From Candidatus Fermentibacteraceae bacterium (GTDB lineage Bacteria; Fermentibacterota; Fermentibacteria; Fermentibacterales; JCC-6), in NCBI GenBank assembly GCA_027067855.1, contig JAMOUX010000002.1:1-64000 (forward strand): a stretch of 64,000 nt of DNA, in the 5' to 3' direction. Position numbers and translations under genes: made by a program. How positions within the stretch are numbered: position 1 is the first letter of the stretch; every line of letters starts with the position of its first letter. The notes beneath the pieces were generated by a model. The model had not been told where the DNA came from, searched no databases, and saw nothing but the letters and a program-made list of their open reading frames with translations. Below, one piece after another: positions 25,796 through 33,817 of the stretch.

Positions 25796-26553
25796 AAAGT
25801 TCGACCAGGTACGTGGTCCTGGGAATTTCAGGGGCGGTACTGGCGTTCATCGCCGGTATGATTCTGGCGCCTACCGTTTTCGGGACTCCGAGATTCGTTT
25901 CATCCGTGGGAGCGGCCTCGGTGCCCGTAGAGATGCCTGACGTGGTGGGACTGTCCAGGCAGGAAGCCCAGAGAGAGATAGAATCATCCAGCCTCGTACT
26001 GGCGGGACAATGGTCGGAGTACGGTCCCATGGAAACCATGGGGACCGTGATAAGGCAGGATCCTCCGCCGGGCACGCTTACTCCCAGGGGTACGCCCGTA
26101 AGTATTTTCTGGAACATAGGACCCTTATTCAGGACGTTTCACCCGGATTCCCTGCTGGGCATGACCGCCGTGGAGGCCGAGGAGAAGATAGCGGACTGGC
26201 AGCTTTATTCGATGGGAAGGAGCAGGGTTCCCCATCCCGTCGTTCCCGCCGGGGTCGTGGTGGCCGTGTGTCCCAGGCAGTACGACAGCCTTCCGGTAAC
26301 CACCTCGGTTCGGCTGCTGGTTTCCAGCGGATGGGAAGGCATGCCCAGATTCCTGGACATGACCGTGGAACAGGCGGAGGAACTGGCTCGGGAAAGGGAT
26401 TTGTTCCTGGTGGTGAAGGAGAAACCGGTTGAGGATCTTGCCATGGAAGGTATCGTGGTGGAGCAGCAGGTACCGCCCGGTACCGCATACGAAAAGGGTG
26501 ATTCGATCACTGTCCTCATAGGCAAGGTGGGCCTGGATTGGGGGGCCTGGTGA
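25792..26553 (+). CDS. PASTA-domain membrane protein without a kinase domain
   Basis: This 253-residue protein has one N-terminal TM helix (VVLGISGAVLAFIAGMIL, about 8-25) and three PASTA repeats outside: PDVVGLSRQEAQREIESS (about 49-66), HPDSLLGMTAVEAEEKIADW (about 116-135) and PRFLDMTVEQAEELARERD (about 185-203). PASTA repeats bind peptidoglycan fragments in PrkC/PknB kinases and in PBPs. Here there is no kinase or transpeptidase, yet the gene sits between rsmB and rpe. That is the slot held by the PASTA kinase prkC in Firmicutes gene order. It may be a wall-sensing or septal protein that lost its catalytic part. Confidence 0.85.
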   Translation: MKSSTRYVVLGISGAVLAFIAGMILAPTVFGTPRFVSSVGAASVPVEMPDVVGLSRQEAQREIESSSLVLAGQWSEYGPMETMGTVIRQDPPPGTLTPRGTPVSIFWNIGPLFRTFHPDSLLGMTAVEAEEKIADWQLYSMGRSRVPHPVVPAGVVVAVCPRQYDSLPVTTSVRLLVSSGWEGMPRFLDMTVEQAEELARERDLFLVVKEKPVEDLAMEGIVVEQQVPPGTAYEKGDSITVLIGKVGLDWGAW

Positions 26554-27227
26554 AAGACGGCGTTCTTATCGCTCCATCCATACTGGGCTGTGATCAAGGG
26601 ATGCTTGCTTCCGAATCGCGGAAGCTGCAGGAAGCGGGAGCGGACATGATACATCTCGACGTCATGGACGGGGTTTTCGTTCCTGTCCTGACCGTGGGTC
26701 CCGCGGTTTCCGAGGCAGTGTGTTCCGCGGTGGACATTCCCGTCGATGCCCATCTTATGGTAAGTATTCCCGGTAACCAACTGCAGGATTTCGCCCGGTC
26801 GGGATGCAGGTATATCACGGTTCATGCCGAGGTGGACGTCCACTTGGACAGATTGCTGGGACGCATTCGCGATCTGGGATGTCTTGCCGGGCTGGCATTC
26901 AATCCGGCCACGCCCCTGGATACGCTGAAATGGGTGTCCCGAGCGGTTGACCTGGTGCTGATAATGACGGTAAATCCCGGGTACGGCGGCCAGAAACACA
27001 TGGCGCACCTTCACGGTAAGGTGAATGAGGCCAGGAAGATACTTGACAATAACGGTGGTTCCGGTGCGTTGCTCTCCGTAGATGGAGGCGTGGATTCGGA
27101 GAATGCTTCCTCACTGATCGATGCCGGGGCCGACGTGCTGGTGGCCGGGAGCTTTATAACCCGTTCGAATGATCCCGCCCGGGCGATGGACATGCTTCGT
27201 GGCCGTCATCACCGACACACCTCCTGA
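26550..27227 (+). CDS. rpe: Ribulose-phosphate 3-epimerase
   Basis: This 225-residue TIM-barrel enzyme has the catalytic and metal-site motifs IAPSILGCD, MIHLDVMDGVFVP, PVDAHLMVS, VNPGYGGQKH and LSVDGGVDSEN in the usual order. It interconverts ribulose 5-phosphate and xylulose 5-phosphate in the pentose phosphate pathway. The GTG at 26550 overlaps the stop of the PASTA gene (GTGA); a TTG 12 nt earlier is possible. The C-terminal tail is short and His/Arg-rich (GRHHRHTS), which is unusual but not in the active site. Confidence 0.94.
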   Translation: MKDGVLIAPSILGCDQGMLASESRKLQEAGADMIHLDVMDGVFVPVLTVGPAVSEAVCSAVDIPVDAHLMVSIPGNQLQDFARSGCRYITVHAEVDVHLDRLLGRIRDLGCLAGLAFNPATPLDTLKWVSRAVDLVLIMTVNPGYGGQKHMAHLHGKVNEARKILDNNGGSGALLSVDGGVDSENASSLIDAGADVLVAGSFITRSNDPARAMDMLRGRHHRHTS

Positions 27228-27286
27228 CGAAGTTTCCTGACCGGAGTTTTGAATCGGGGGAATCCCAGGGGTAATTTCGCGCGAAC

Positions 27287-27315
27287 TTGTTCACATCCTT
27301 GCGATAAAGTATAGT
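27287..27315 (+). promoter_or_regulatory. Candidate promoter of the ffh-rpsP-trmD operon
   Basis: TTGTTC (27287-27292), a 17-nt spacer and TATAGT (27310-27315) lie 62 nt before the ffh start in a 149-nt intergenic stretch. The -10 matches 5/6, the -35 only 3/6. Confidence 0.4.
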
Positions 27316-27376
27316 TGCATGCTCCGCGGAACGGCGCGGGCGTGATGTATCCAGCGATTGCCGATGGGAGGCTCGT

Positions 27377-28699
27377 TTGTTCGAAGCACTGTCCGACAGG
27401 CTGAATGAAGCTTTTCGCCGCATTACCAGCCGGGGCGTGATAACCGAGAGTGACGTCAGGCAAGCCATGAGGCAGGTACGCAGGGCCCTCCTGGAGGCCG
27501 ATGTCAACTTCAAGGTAGTCAGGGACTTCGTGGCCGGGGTCAACGAGAAGGCCGTCGGTGAAAAAGTTCTCAGGAGTATCGACCCGGGCAAACAGGTGAT
27601 AAAGATCGTGCACGACGAGATGGTGAATCTCTTGGGCGGGGAGACGGTTCCCCTGGAACAAAAGGGCGCCGCCCCCCTTGTTTACGTTCTCGTGGGGCTA
27701 CAGGGATCCGGGAAGACCACCACGGCGGCCAAGCTCGCTCGGTGGTTGTCCGATAACAGGGCTAAGAGAGTGCTCCTGGCTGCTTGCGATTTGCAGAGAC
27801 CGGGGGCCGTCCGGCAACTGGAGACTTTGGCATCCGGTGCCGGCGCGGGATTTTTCGGGCCCGGTTCCGCCGGCGGAGATCCCCTGGAGGTATTGACGGG
27901 AGCCGTTTCGGAGGCCCGGTTGAAGAGCTACGACGTGGTGGTGGCCGATACCGCGGGACGTTTGCACGTCGACGAGGAATTGATGCAGGAGTTGGAAAGG
28001 ATATGTACCGTTGCGGCTCCGGCGGAGACTCTCCTGGTTCTCGACGGACTTTCAGGTCAGGATGCCGTGTCGGTAGCAGTGGAATTCAAGGAGAGAATAG
28101 ATCTTACCGGTGCGGTGATAACCAAGATGGACGGTGATTCCAGGGGAGGAGCGGCGCTGTCGCTCCGGGCCGTGACCGGTTTGCCCATAAAGTTCATCGG
28201 AACCGGCGAAAAGCCGGACGGACTCGAACCCATGGATCCCCGCAGGTTGGCGGGCAGGATTCTCGGTATGGGCGACGTGGTGGGCCTGGTAGAGAAGGCC
28301 CAGAAGGTCTTCGATATGGAGGAGGCCAGGAAGATCGAGAGGAAACTGGTTTCCAACTCGTTCACACTGGAGGATTTTGCCGGGGAATTGAAGAAACTCG
28401 GAAAACTGGGATCTCTTGGCGATCTCCTGGGCATGCTGCCTAAGGGTATGATGCCCAAGGGAGTTGAAGTGGACGAGTCGCAGTTCCGGAAAATGTTGGC
28501 GATCATAGATTCCATGACTGTAAAGGAAAAGTTGCACCCGGAGATAATCAACGGCAGCAGGAGAAAGAGAATCGCCATGGGCAGCGGTACCAGGGTAAGC
28601 GATGTCAACCGGCTCCTGCGGGAATTCAACGTGATGAAGAAAATGATGAAACGGATCAAAAAGGGCGGAAGCGTCGGGCTTCGCAGCTTGTTCCGATGA
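27377..28699 (+). CDS. ffh: Signal recognition particle protein Ffh
   Basis: This 440-residue SRP54 GTPase has an N-domain four-helix bundle and a G-domain with GLQGSGKTTTAAKLA (about 108-122), CDLQRPGAVRQL, DTAGRLHVDEEL and TKMDGDSRGGAALS. Its Met-rich M-domain includes GMMPKGVEVDE and GSGTRVSDVNRLLREFN. It binds 4.5S RNA and signal sequences and delivers ribosomes to FtsY. The TTG start is supported by GGGAGG five bases upstream. Ffh followed by rpsP, khpA, rimM, trmD and rplS is a widely conserved operon order. I did not detect the 4.5S RNA gene itself in the window. Confidence 0.97.
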   Translation: MFEALSDRLNEAFRRITSRGVITESDVRQAMRQVRRALLEADVNFKVVRDFVAGVNEKAVGEKVLRSIDPGKQVIKIVHDEMVNLLGGETVPLEQKGAAPLVYVLVGLQGSGKTTTAAKLARWLSDNRAKRVLLAACDLQRPGAVRQLETLASGAGAGFFGPGSAGGDPLEVLTGAVSEARLKSYDVVVADTAGRLHVDEELMQELERICTVAAPAETLLVLDGLSGQDAVSVAVEFKERIDLTGAVITKMDGDSRGGAALSLRAVTGLPIKFIGTGEKPDGLEPMDPRRLAGRILGMGDVVGLVEKAQKVFDMEEARKIERKLVSNSFTLEDFAGELKKLGKLGSLGDLLGMLPKGMMPKGVEVDESQFRKMLAIIDSMTVKEKLHPEIINGSRRKRIAMGSGTRVSDVNRLLREFNVMKKMMKRIKKGGSVGLRSLFR

Positions 28700-28715
28700 C
28701 ACACGGAGGTGAGAT

Positions 28716-29042
28716 TTGGTAGTCATACGTCTCAAGAGAATGGGAAGCAAGGGAGAACCGTATTACCGCATAGTGGCTGCGGACAGGCGGAAGGCTCCCA
28801 CGGGCAGGTTTCTGGATAGTTTCGGATTCTACGACCCGTTAAAGAAACCCATGGAAATAAAGGTAGACGAAAAACGGGTTTTTTACTGGCTTGACAAGGG
28901 TGCCCAGGTTTCAGATACAGTAAAGAGTATACTGAAAAGGACCGGAACTTGGTCGAAGTGGTCCCGGATCTCCGTCGGAGAAAAGGAGATCGAGCCCGAG
29001 GTCGTGTTTCTCAAAGGTGAAAACAGGACTTCCCGAGGCTGA
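28716..29042 (+). CDS. rpsP: 30S ribosomal protein S16
   Basis: This 108-residue protein begins VVIRLKRMGSKGEPYYRIV after a TTG start, then DRRKAPTGRFLDSFGFYDPL and ERVFYWLDKGAQVSDTVKS-type sequence, the S16 hallmark. It is longer than the usual 80-90 residues because of a charged C-terminal tail. GGAGGTGAGAT precedes the start. S16 is an early-assembly protein of the 30S subunit. Confidence 0.95.
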   Translation: MVVIRLKRMGSKGEPYYRIVAADRRKAPTGRFLDSFGFYDPLKKPMEIKVDEKRVFYWLDKGAQVSDTVKSILKRTGTWSKWSRISVGEKEIEPEVVFLKGENRTSRG

Positions 29043-29087
29043 TAGGAACAAGGCAAGCCGTACTAGCATCTTGACTGGAGGGTCCTC

Positions 29088-29318
29088 ATGAAAGAGCTTG
29101 TTGAAATGATGGCCAAGACGCTCGTGGCCGATCCCGATTCGGTTTCCGTCTCGGAAACGATGGAGGATGACGTTACGGTGTACGAATTGAAGGTGGCCGA
29201 GGCCGATCTCGGGAGGGTCATCGGACGGGACGGAAAGATAGCCAAGGCCATGCGCCTGATAATAAGGTCGGCTGCGGCGCGCCTGGAGCAGAAAGCCACC
29301 GTCAAGATCATTGACTGA
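29088..29318 (+). CDS. khpA: KH-domain RNA-binding protein KhpA
   Basis: This 76-residue protein is a single type II KH domain with the RNA-binding loop LGRVIGRDGKIAKAMRLIIR (GxxG is GRDG). It matches the small KH protein found between rpsP and rimM in many genomes. KhpA partners with KhpB/EloR in some bacteria to bind sRNAs and mRNAs. It ends 8 nt inside the start of rimM, so the two are translationally coupled. Confidence 0.94.
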   Translation: MKELVEMMAKTLVADPDSVSVSETMEDDVTVYELKVAEADLGRVIGRDGKIAKAMRLIIRSAAARLEQKATVKIID

Positions 29319-29841
29319 TCCGGACGCAGCGGTGCCGGAGGAACTGGTTCTTCTCGGCGTCGCCGAAAAGCCTCACGGATTGAAGGGTGCTCTCAGTTTC
29401 AGGATTGATGTGGGACTGGGGGATCCTGAATTTCCCGTCGGCGTCGAGTTGATTCTCGAGGGAATCGGACGGGTTACCGTTGCAAGGTGCATACCACGGA
29501 AGGATTCCAGGTTCAGTTTAACCTTCCGGGAAATTCGAAGCCGTACGGAAGCGGAGGATTACAGGGGGAGTTCATTGTATGCTCCCCGGGCCTGGGTGAG
29601 GGACAAGCTCGGGTTCGTTCCGATACACGCGTTTATCGGCTTTGCGTTGAATGCAAGGGATACCGGCTTGGAAGTGGTGGATGTGGAACCGTCCATCGTG
29701 AATCCCATGTTGGTATTGGACGGAATGGAAAAAAGGTTTACGGTACCCCTGGTGATGGTGGCGAGCCTGGGAGAGATCGACTGGGAGGAGAGGTCGATGA
29801 ACGTGGATCTTCCGGAAGGGCTCGAGGATTTGGATTTGTAG
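29311..29841 (+). CDS. rimM: Ribosome maturation factor RimM
   Basis: This 176-residue protein has an N-terminal RimM beta-barrel (VLLGVAEKPHGLKGALSF, about 13-30) and a C-terminal PRC-barrel domain (VVDVEPSIVNPMLVL and IDWEERSMNVDLPEGL). It assists 30S maturation, around S19 and the head of 16S rRNA. The TTG start at 29311 overlaps the end of khpA. A GTG at 29332 is an alternative without a ribosome site. The order khpA-rimM-trmD is the classical one. Confidence 0.92.
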   Translation: MTDPDAAVPEELVLLGVAEKPHGLKGALSFRIDVGLGDPEFPVGVELILEGIGRVTVARCIPRKDSRFSLTFREIRSRTEAEDYRGSSLYAPRAWVRDKLGFVPIHAFIGFALNARDTGLEVVDVEPSIVNPMLVLDGMEKRFTVPLVMVASLGEIDWEERSMNVDLPEGLEDLDL

Positions 29842-29853
29842 ACTGGAGTCCCG

Positions 29854-30606
29854 TTGCAGGTTGCTGTTGCCACCCTTTTCCCCGAGATGTTCCGGCCGTT
29901 TCTTGGCTGCGGTGTGGTGGGAAAAGCTATTGAGAAAGAGCTGGTACGGGTTACTCTGCTCGACATCCGGGAAAGAGCGGTGGACGCTCGGGGATCGGTG
30001 GACGATTACCAGTTCGGTGGCGGTGCCGGAATGGTGCTTCGTCCGGAACCGCTGTTCGAGACTTTTGAAAGGATTCCCTGGAGGGACCGGGCCAGGGTTT
30101 TATGTATGACGCCGGCAGGCAGAAGGTTCGACCACCGGCTGGCGGTGGAGCTTGCCGGGGAGGATCACCTGGTAGTGATCTGCGGAAGGTACGGCGGGAT
30201 CGACGAGCGTTTCGTAGACAGCGTCGTGACTGACAGGCTCAGCGTTGGAGACGCGGTGGTTTCCGGGGGCGAGGTACCTGCCATGTACGTGCTGGAAGCG
30301 GTGTTCAGGTGGATTCCCGGAGTTCTGGGGAAGATGGAGTCCGCCCAATCCGACAGTTTCGCCACGGGCCTGCTTGATTATCCGCGGTACACCAGGCCCG
30401 CCAGGTACAGGAATATGGATGTTCCCGGGGTTCTGCTTTCGGGTGATCATGCGGGAATCCGGGAATGGAGATTCGAGAAAGCCCTGGAAGCCACCAGGGA
30501 GTACCACCCGGAACTCCTCGAAGGAAGGAGTCCGGAAGAATTGAGAGAACTTTTCATCCGCTCTGTAAGGAGGGCGGACCGGCAGAAGGAGCAGAACGAT
30601 GGATGA
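29854..30606 (+). CDS. trmD: tRNA (guanine-N1-)-methyltransferase TrmD
   Basis: This 250-residue SPOUT-fold enzyme has [30 protein letters not shown], the SAM-knot segment [13 protein letters not shown] and [20 protein letters not shown]. The C-terminal helical domain includes [16 protein letters not shown]. It methylates G37 of tRNAs to prevent frameshifting. The start is TTG with TGGAG five bases upstream. Its last 8 nt overlap rplS. Confidence 0.96.
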   Translation: MQVAVATLFPEMFRPFLGCGVVGKAIEKELVRVTLLDIRERAVDARGSVDDYQFGGGAGMVLRPEPLFETFERIPWRDRARVLCMTPAGRRFDHRLAVELAGEDHLVVICGRYGGIDERFVDSVVTDRLSVGDAVVSGGEVPAMYVLEAVFRWIPGVLGKMESAQSDSFATGLLDYPRYTRPARYRNMDVPGVLLSGDHAGIREWRFEKALEATREYHPELLEGRSPEELRELFIRSVRRADRQKEQNDG

Positions 30607-30952
30607 GGTTATAAAAAAAGTCGAGGAAGTTCAGATCAGGAGCGATCACCCGGAATTCAAAGCCGGAGACACCGTCAAGGTTCACTTCCAGGTCAAGGAA
30701 GGCGAGAAAGTGAGGACGCAGGTTTTCCAGGGAGTGGTCATCTCCAGGAGGGGGGGCGGCATATCCGAAACTTTCACCGTCAGAAAGATATCCGGCGGTG
30801 TTAGCGTCGAAAGGATTTTCCCCTTTCATACGCCCCTGATAGAGAAGATCGAGGTGGTCAGGATCGGTAAGGTCCGCAGGTCCAAACTTTTCTACCTGCG
30901 GAACAAGACCGGCAAGGCTGCCCGCATCAAGGAGAAGAAGACCTACGGCTGA
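30599..30952 (+). CDS. rplS: 50S ribosomal protein L19
   Basis: This 117-residue protein matches L19 throughout: [16 protein letters not shown] at about 20-35, [41 protein letters not shown] and the basic C-terminus [20 protein letters not shown]. It sits at the 30S-50S interface. The start overlaps the end of trmD. Confidence 0.97.
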   Translation: MDEVIKKVEEVQIRSDHPEFKAGDTVKVHFQVKEGEKVRTQVFQGVVISRRGGGISETFTVRKISGGVSVERIFPFHTPLIEKIEVVRIGKVRRSKLFYLRNKTGKAARIKEKKTYG

Positions 30953-31004
30953 TCGAACCCGGGATCTTCTTCGGTTCGACGAGTCTTACAGGCCGGGTTG
31001 CGCC

Positions 31005-31577
31005 GTGCTTGCCGGGATGGATGAAGCAGGCAGGGGTCCGCTTGCCGGTCCCCTGGCGGCGGCGGCGGTAGTCTTTCCTCCCGGGTTTTCGGTGAAAGGT
31101 GTCAGGGATAGTAAGACTCTGAGCCCCAAAAAACGCAAAATACTCTACGACGTCATAATTTCCTCGTCCGACTGGTCGGTGGCTTTCGTGCAGCCACGCG
31201 AGATAGATGAATTCGGCATGACGGAGGCGGTGAGAACCTGTTTCAACAGGGCCGCCGCCGGCCTGGATATTCGTCCGGACCTGTTTCTCGTGGACGGGCT
31301 GCCGGTGCAAGGGTTGGACTTTCCGGCGGAATTCCTGGTCAGGGGCGATTCCCGAAGCTTTTCCGTAGCCGCCGCCGGCATAATCGCCAAGGTCAGCAGG
31401 GACGGGGTGATGGTGAGGGCGGACTCTATGTATCCGGGTTACGGCTTTATAAAAAACAAGGGTTATGGGACCAGGGAGCACCTGGAGGCCCTGGAACGAT
31501 TGGGACCGTCGCCCATTCACAGAAGGTCCTTTGCACCGCTGAAGGATCGTTTTCAATTGGAGCTGCCTCTTGAGTGA
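31005..31577 (+). CDS. rnhB: Ribonuclease HII
   Basis: This 190-residue enzyme has the catalytic DEAGRGPLAGPLAAAA at the very N-terminus (D6, E7), DSKTLSPKKR, FLVDGLPVQG with the third Asp, and the C-terminal YGFIKNKGYGTREHLEAL that binds the junction. It cleaves RNA in RNA/DNA hybrids. Homologues usually have 10-15 more residues before the DEAGRG strand. The frame is open upstream (RFDESYRPGCAV) but offers no start codon, so GTG 31005 is used although no ribosome site precedes it. Confidence 0.93.
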   Translation: MLAGMDEAGRGPLAGPLAAAAVVFPPGFSVKGVRDSKTLSPKKRKILYDVIISSSDWSVAFVQPREIDEFGMTEAVRTCFNRAAAGLDIRPDLFLVDGLPVQGLDFPAEFLVRGDSRSFSVAAAGIIAKVSRDGVMVRADSMYPGYGFIKNKGYGTREHLEALERLGPSPIHRRSFAPLKDRFQLELPLE

Positions 31578-31929
31578 GATTGCGAAGCTCGCCGAGGATT
31601 TCACGTGCCTGTGGCTGAAATCCAGGGGCTGGAAAATATTGGAGAAGAACTACAGGACACGCAGGGCCGAGGTGGACGTGGTGGCGGTGAAGAACGAGGT
31701 GCTGGCATTCGTCGAGGTCAAGTTCGCCGGTGACGGTTCCCGGACCATGGCATTGGAAAAGGTGAACATGGCCAAACAGGGCAGGCTGACCCACGCGGCT
31801 TCCGCATATCTTGCCGAAAATCCGCATGATGGGGAAGTCAGGTTCGACGTGGCGGTGGTGCGGGGCAAGCGCGGGGACATGAGGATGGAGGAATACATTC
31901 CCGATGCCTTCAGACCCCGGGCGATGTGA
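31570..31929 (+). CDS. yraN: UPF0102 (YraN-like) nuclease-fold protein
   Basis: This 119-residue protein has the UPF0102 pattern: EDFTCLWLKSRGWKILEKNYRTRRAEVDVVA split over about 9-39, then FVEVKFAGDG with the endonuclease-like E-x-K, and a C-terminal RFDVAVV. The fold resembles Holliday-junction nucleases of the restriction-endonuclease class. The start is TTG, overlapping the end of rnhB, with TTGGAG eight bases upstream. The rnhB-yraN-comM order is common in bacteria. Here comM follows one gene later. Confidence 0.9.
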   Translation: MSEIAKLAEDFTCLWLKSRGWKILEKNYRTRRAEVDVVAVKNEVLAFVEVKFAGDGSRTMALEKVNMAKQGRLTHAASAYLAENPHDGEVRFDVAVVRGKRGDMRMEEYIPDAFRPRAM

Positions 31930-31969
31930 TCCTGTTCCGTAGTAAGCATGGCAAAGGAAGAATGGATAC

Positions 31970-33541
31970 GTGTTCCATCTGAGAAAACCTTCCGGGATCG
32001 CGTTGCCCGGGTATGCGGCGCTGGCGGGACTGATCCTGCCCTACCTGGCGGTCGTGGCGGCCGTTCTGCTGTCGGGAGTACCCCGGTATTTCAGGGAGGG
32101 TGACGGAGCTCTCCTGGAGTACTCCACCAGGACCACCGCCGCTCTCCGGACACTTACCGGGCCGTATTCCAGATTCGGTTTCCATCATCCGGGACCTTTC
32201 TATTTTTTTACCAGGATCCCCATGTATTTTCTGCTGGGAATGAAGAGTTCCGCCGATTACGTAACAACCTCACTGCTGGCTATACTCACCTTGTCCGCAT
32301 CGGCATTCGCGGTTTCGACCGGGAAGAACCGCCGGGAGATGACCTGGTTCTGTCTTCTCGCCGCCACTTACATGTTGGTGTTCAAACCCGTCATCTGGCT
32401 CAATGACTGGAATCCGTTTATCGTGGTGTTTCCAATGCTTCTTGCGGTTCTATCGCTGGTTGCGGCGGTCTCGGATGGGCGACGGCGATGGTGGTGGGCC
32501 GTTGCGGGAGCCTTGTCGGGTTCTTTCGCCATGCAGACCCACCTGGGCTGCGCTCCGGCCGTGGTCGTTCCGGCGCTGTATACCCTCCTGGTCCTGTTCG
32601 GGCGTGGTGATGGCGATTCGAAAAAAATCGCCGGGATTTTCCTGGTGGTTACGGCGGCGTCTTGGTTTCCTGTCGCCGTTTCCTTTTTTACCGGGGCGGG
32701 GTTGAAGAACGTTTACGCGTTTGCGAAGTTCCTGTCAGAGGGCGGGGATACCGTGGATCCCCGGAATGCGCTGATGATCTGGACGGATGCGATGACGGGG
32801 TTCGAAACGTTTTTCCTTCCCGTTCGCCGCCTCAGGGTGAGCGGTACGCTGATGCTCGCCAAAGGTGCGGTATTGTTTTTCAGGATCTTTTTGCTGGCAT
32901 ACTTCACCTTGAGGACGGGGCGTCCCAGGAAATCCGGATTCCGGTTTCATTTGGGAATCGTGGTGCTCATCCTTCACGGAGTAACCCTGTTTTCAGTGAT
33001 GGGAGTGAAGGGAGTGCCGCACCAGTATCTTTTCATCTGGTTTTCGGTGGTGGGGCTGCTTTCCTGGATTGCGATCGCCTCGGCGGTTACCGGTGAATTC
33101 GCCTGGAAAGGCCGTTTTAGGGATACATGTAGTGTGGTGGCGGCGATACTGACCATCCTGGTGGGAACGGCGAACGCCCGGGAAGTCTTGCGAAAAGGCG
33201 GAGGACTCTTCGATCCGCTGGGATTCGACGATCCGCAGACGCGGGAAGCTTCCGAAGACGTTCTCGCCGGTATTCCGGGTCGTGGACCATGGGTAATCGT
33301 ACCGGTATCACACGAATACTGGCCGCTCATGGCGGGATTGCTGAACGCCCTGGACAGGGATGGACTGGAAGTATGTGTACCCGGGGGCTACTCCTTCATG
33401 ACCGGTATGGAACCGGTTGCCGGGGCGGATTCTCTTTTCGTGGCTCCACCGGGATATGGTTCGGGTTTTCTCGAAGTGCTCTACGAGGACAGCCTGGTGA
33501 TCGTGGGTTACCGGGAATATCGCCGTTCCGGCGCCCCGTAA
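31970..33541 (+). CDS. Polytopic membrane protein, GT-C-like, unknown substrate
   Basis: This 523-residue protein has about ten hydrophobic helices. The segment RFGFHHPGPFYFFTRIP (about 65-81) sits in the first extracytoplasmic loop, and a soluble C-terminal domain occupies about 420-520 (PVSHEYWPLMAGLLNALDR). The HHPGP-type loop and Asp/Trp-rich LNDWNPF are seen in GT-C-like, lipid-linked sugar transferases of uncharacterised families. The start GTG at 31970 has AGGAAG upstream at a long spacing. It interrupts the usual yraN-comM neighbourhood. The function is unknown. No strict catalytic motif could be confirmed. Confidence 0.6.
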   Translation: MFHLRKPSGIALPGYAALAGLILPYLAVVAAVLLSGVPRYFREGDGALLEYSTRTTAALRTLTGPYSRFGFHHPGPFYFFTRIPMYFLLGMKSSADYVTTSLLAILTLSASAFAVSTGKNRREMTWFCLLAATYMLVFKPVIWLNDWNPFIVVFPMLLAVLSLVAAVSDGRRRWWWAVAGALSGSFAMQTHLGCAPAVVVPALYTLLVLFGRGDGDSKKIAGIFLVVTAASWFPVAVSFFTGAGLKNVYAFAKFLSEGGDTVDPRNALMIWTDAMTGFETFFLPVRRLRVSGTLMLAKGAVLFFRIFLLAYFTLRTGRPRKSGFRFHLGIVVLILHGVTLFSVMGVKGVPHQYLFIWFSVVGLLSWIAIASAVTGEFAWKGRFRDTCSVVAAILTILVGTANAREVLRKGGGLFDPLGFDDPQTREASEDVLAGIPGRGPWVIVPVSHEYWPLMAGLLNALDRDGLEVCVPGGYSFMTGMEPVAGADSLFVAPPGYGSGFLEVLYEDSLVIVGYREYRRSGAP

Positions 33542-33543
33542 GA

Positions 33544-33573
33544 TTGACACCGGCTTCCCGCTGCGGGTATCGT
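33544..33573 (+). promoter_or_regulatory. Candidate promoter upstream of the comM/yifB-like gene
   Basis: TTGACA (33544-33549, perfect), an 18-nt spacer and TATCGT (33568-33573) lie 245 nt before the GTG start. The remaining 33574-33817 holds no convincing gene. Confidence 0.4.
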
Positions 33574-33817
33574 AGCCACCAAAGTTTTCCTCTTCACCGT
33601 CGAAAGGGTCTGCCATGACGGAATTCGCAGAGCCGGCATCATTTTTTTTCTCTTTCGTTGCCATCGGTTCTTCCGGAAGGTCCACGCACTTCATGTCGAA
33701 TGAGACGGTCGCGAACCCGGAACCAGGGAGCCGACTGCATCCGACCCGGATTCGTGGAAACGACGGAACGTTCGTTGATCCATGGAGATTACGTTGGCCG
33801 GATGAAAGGAACCACGG

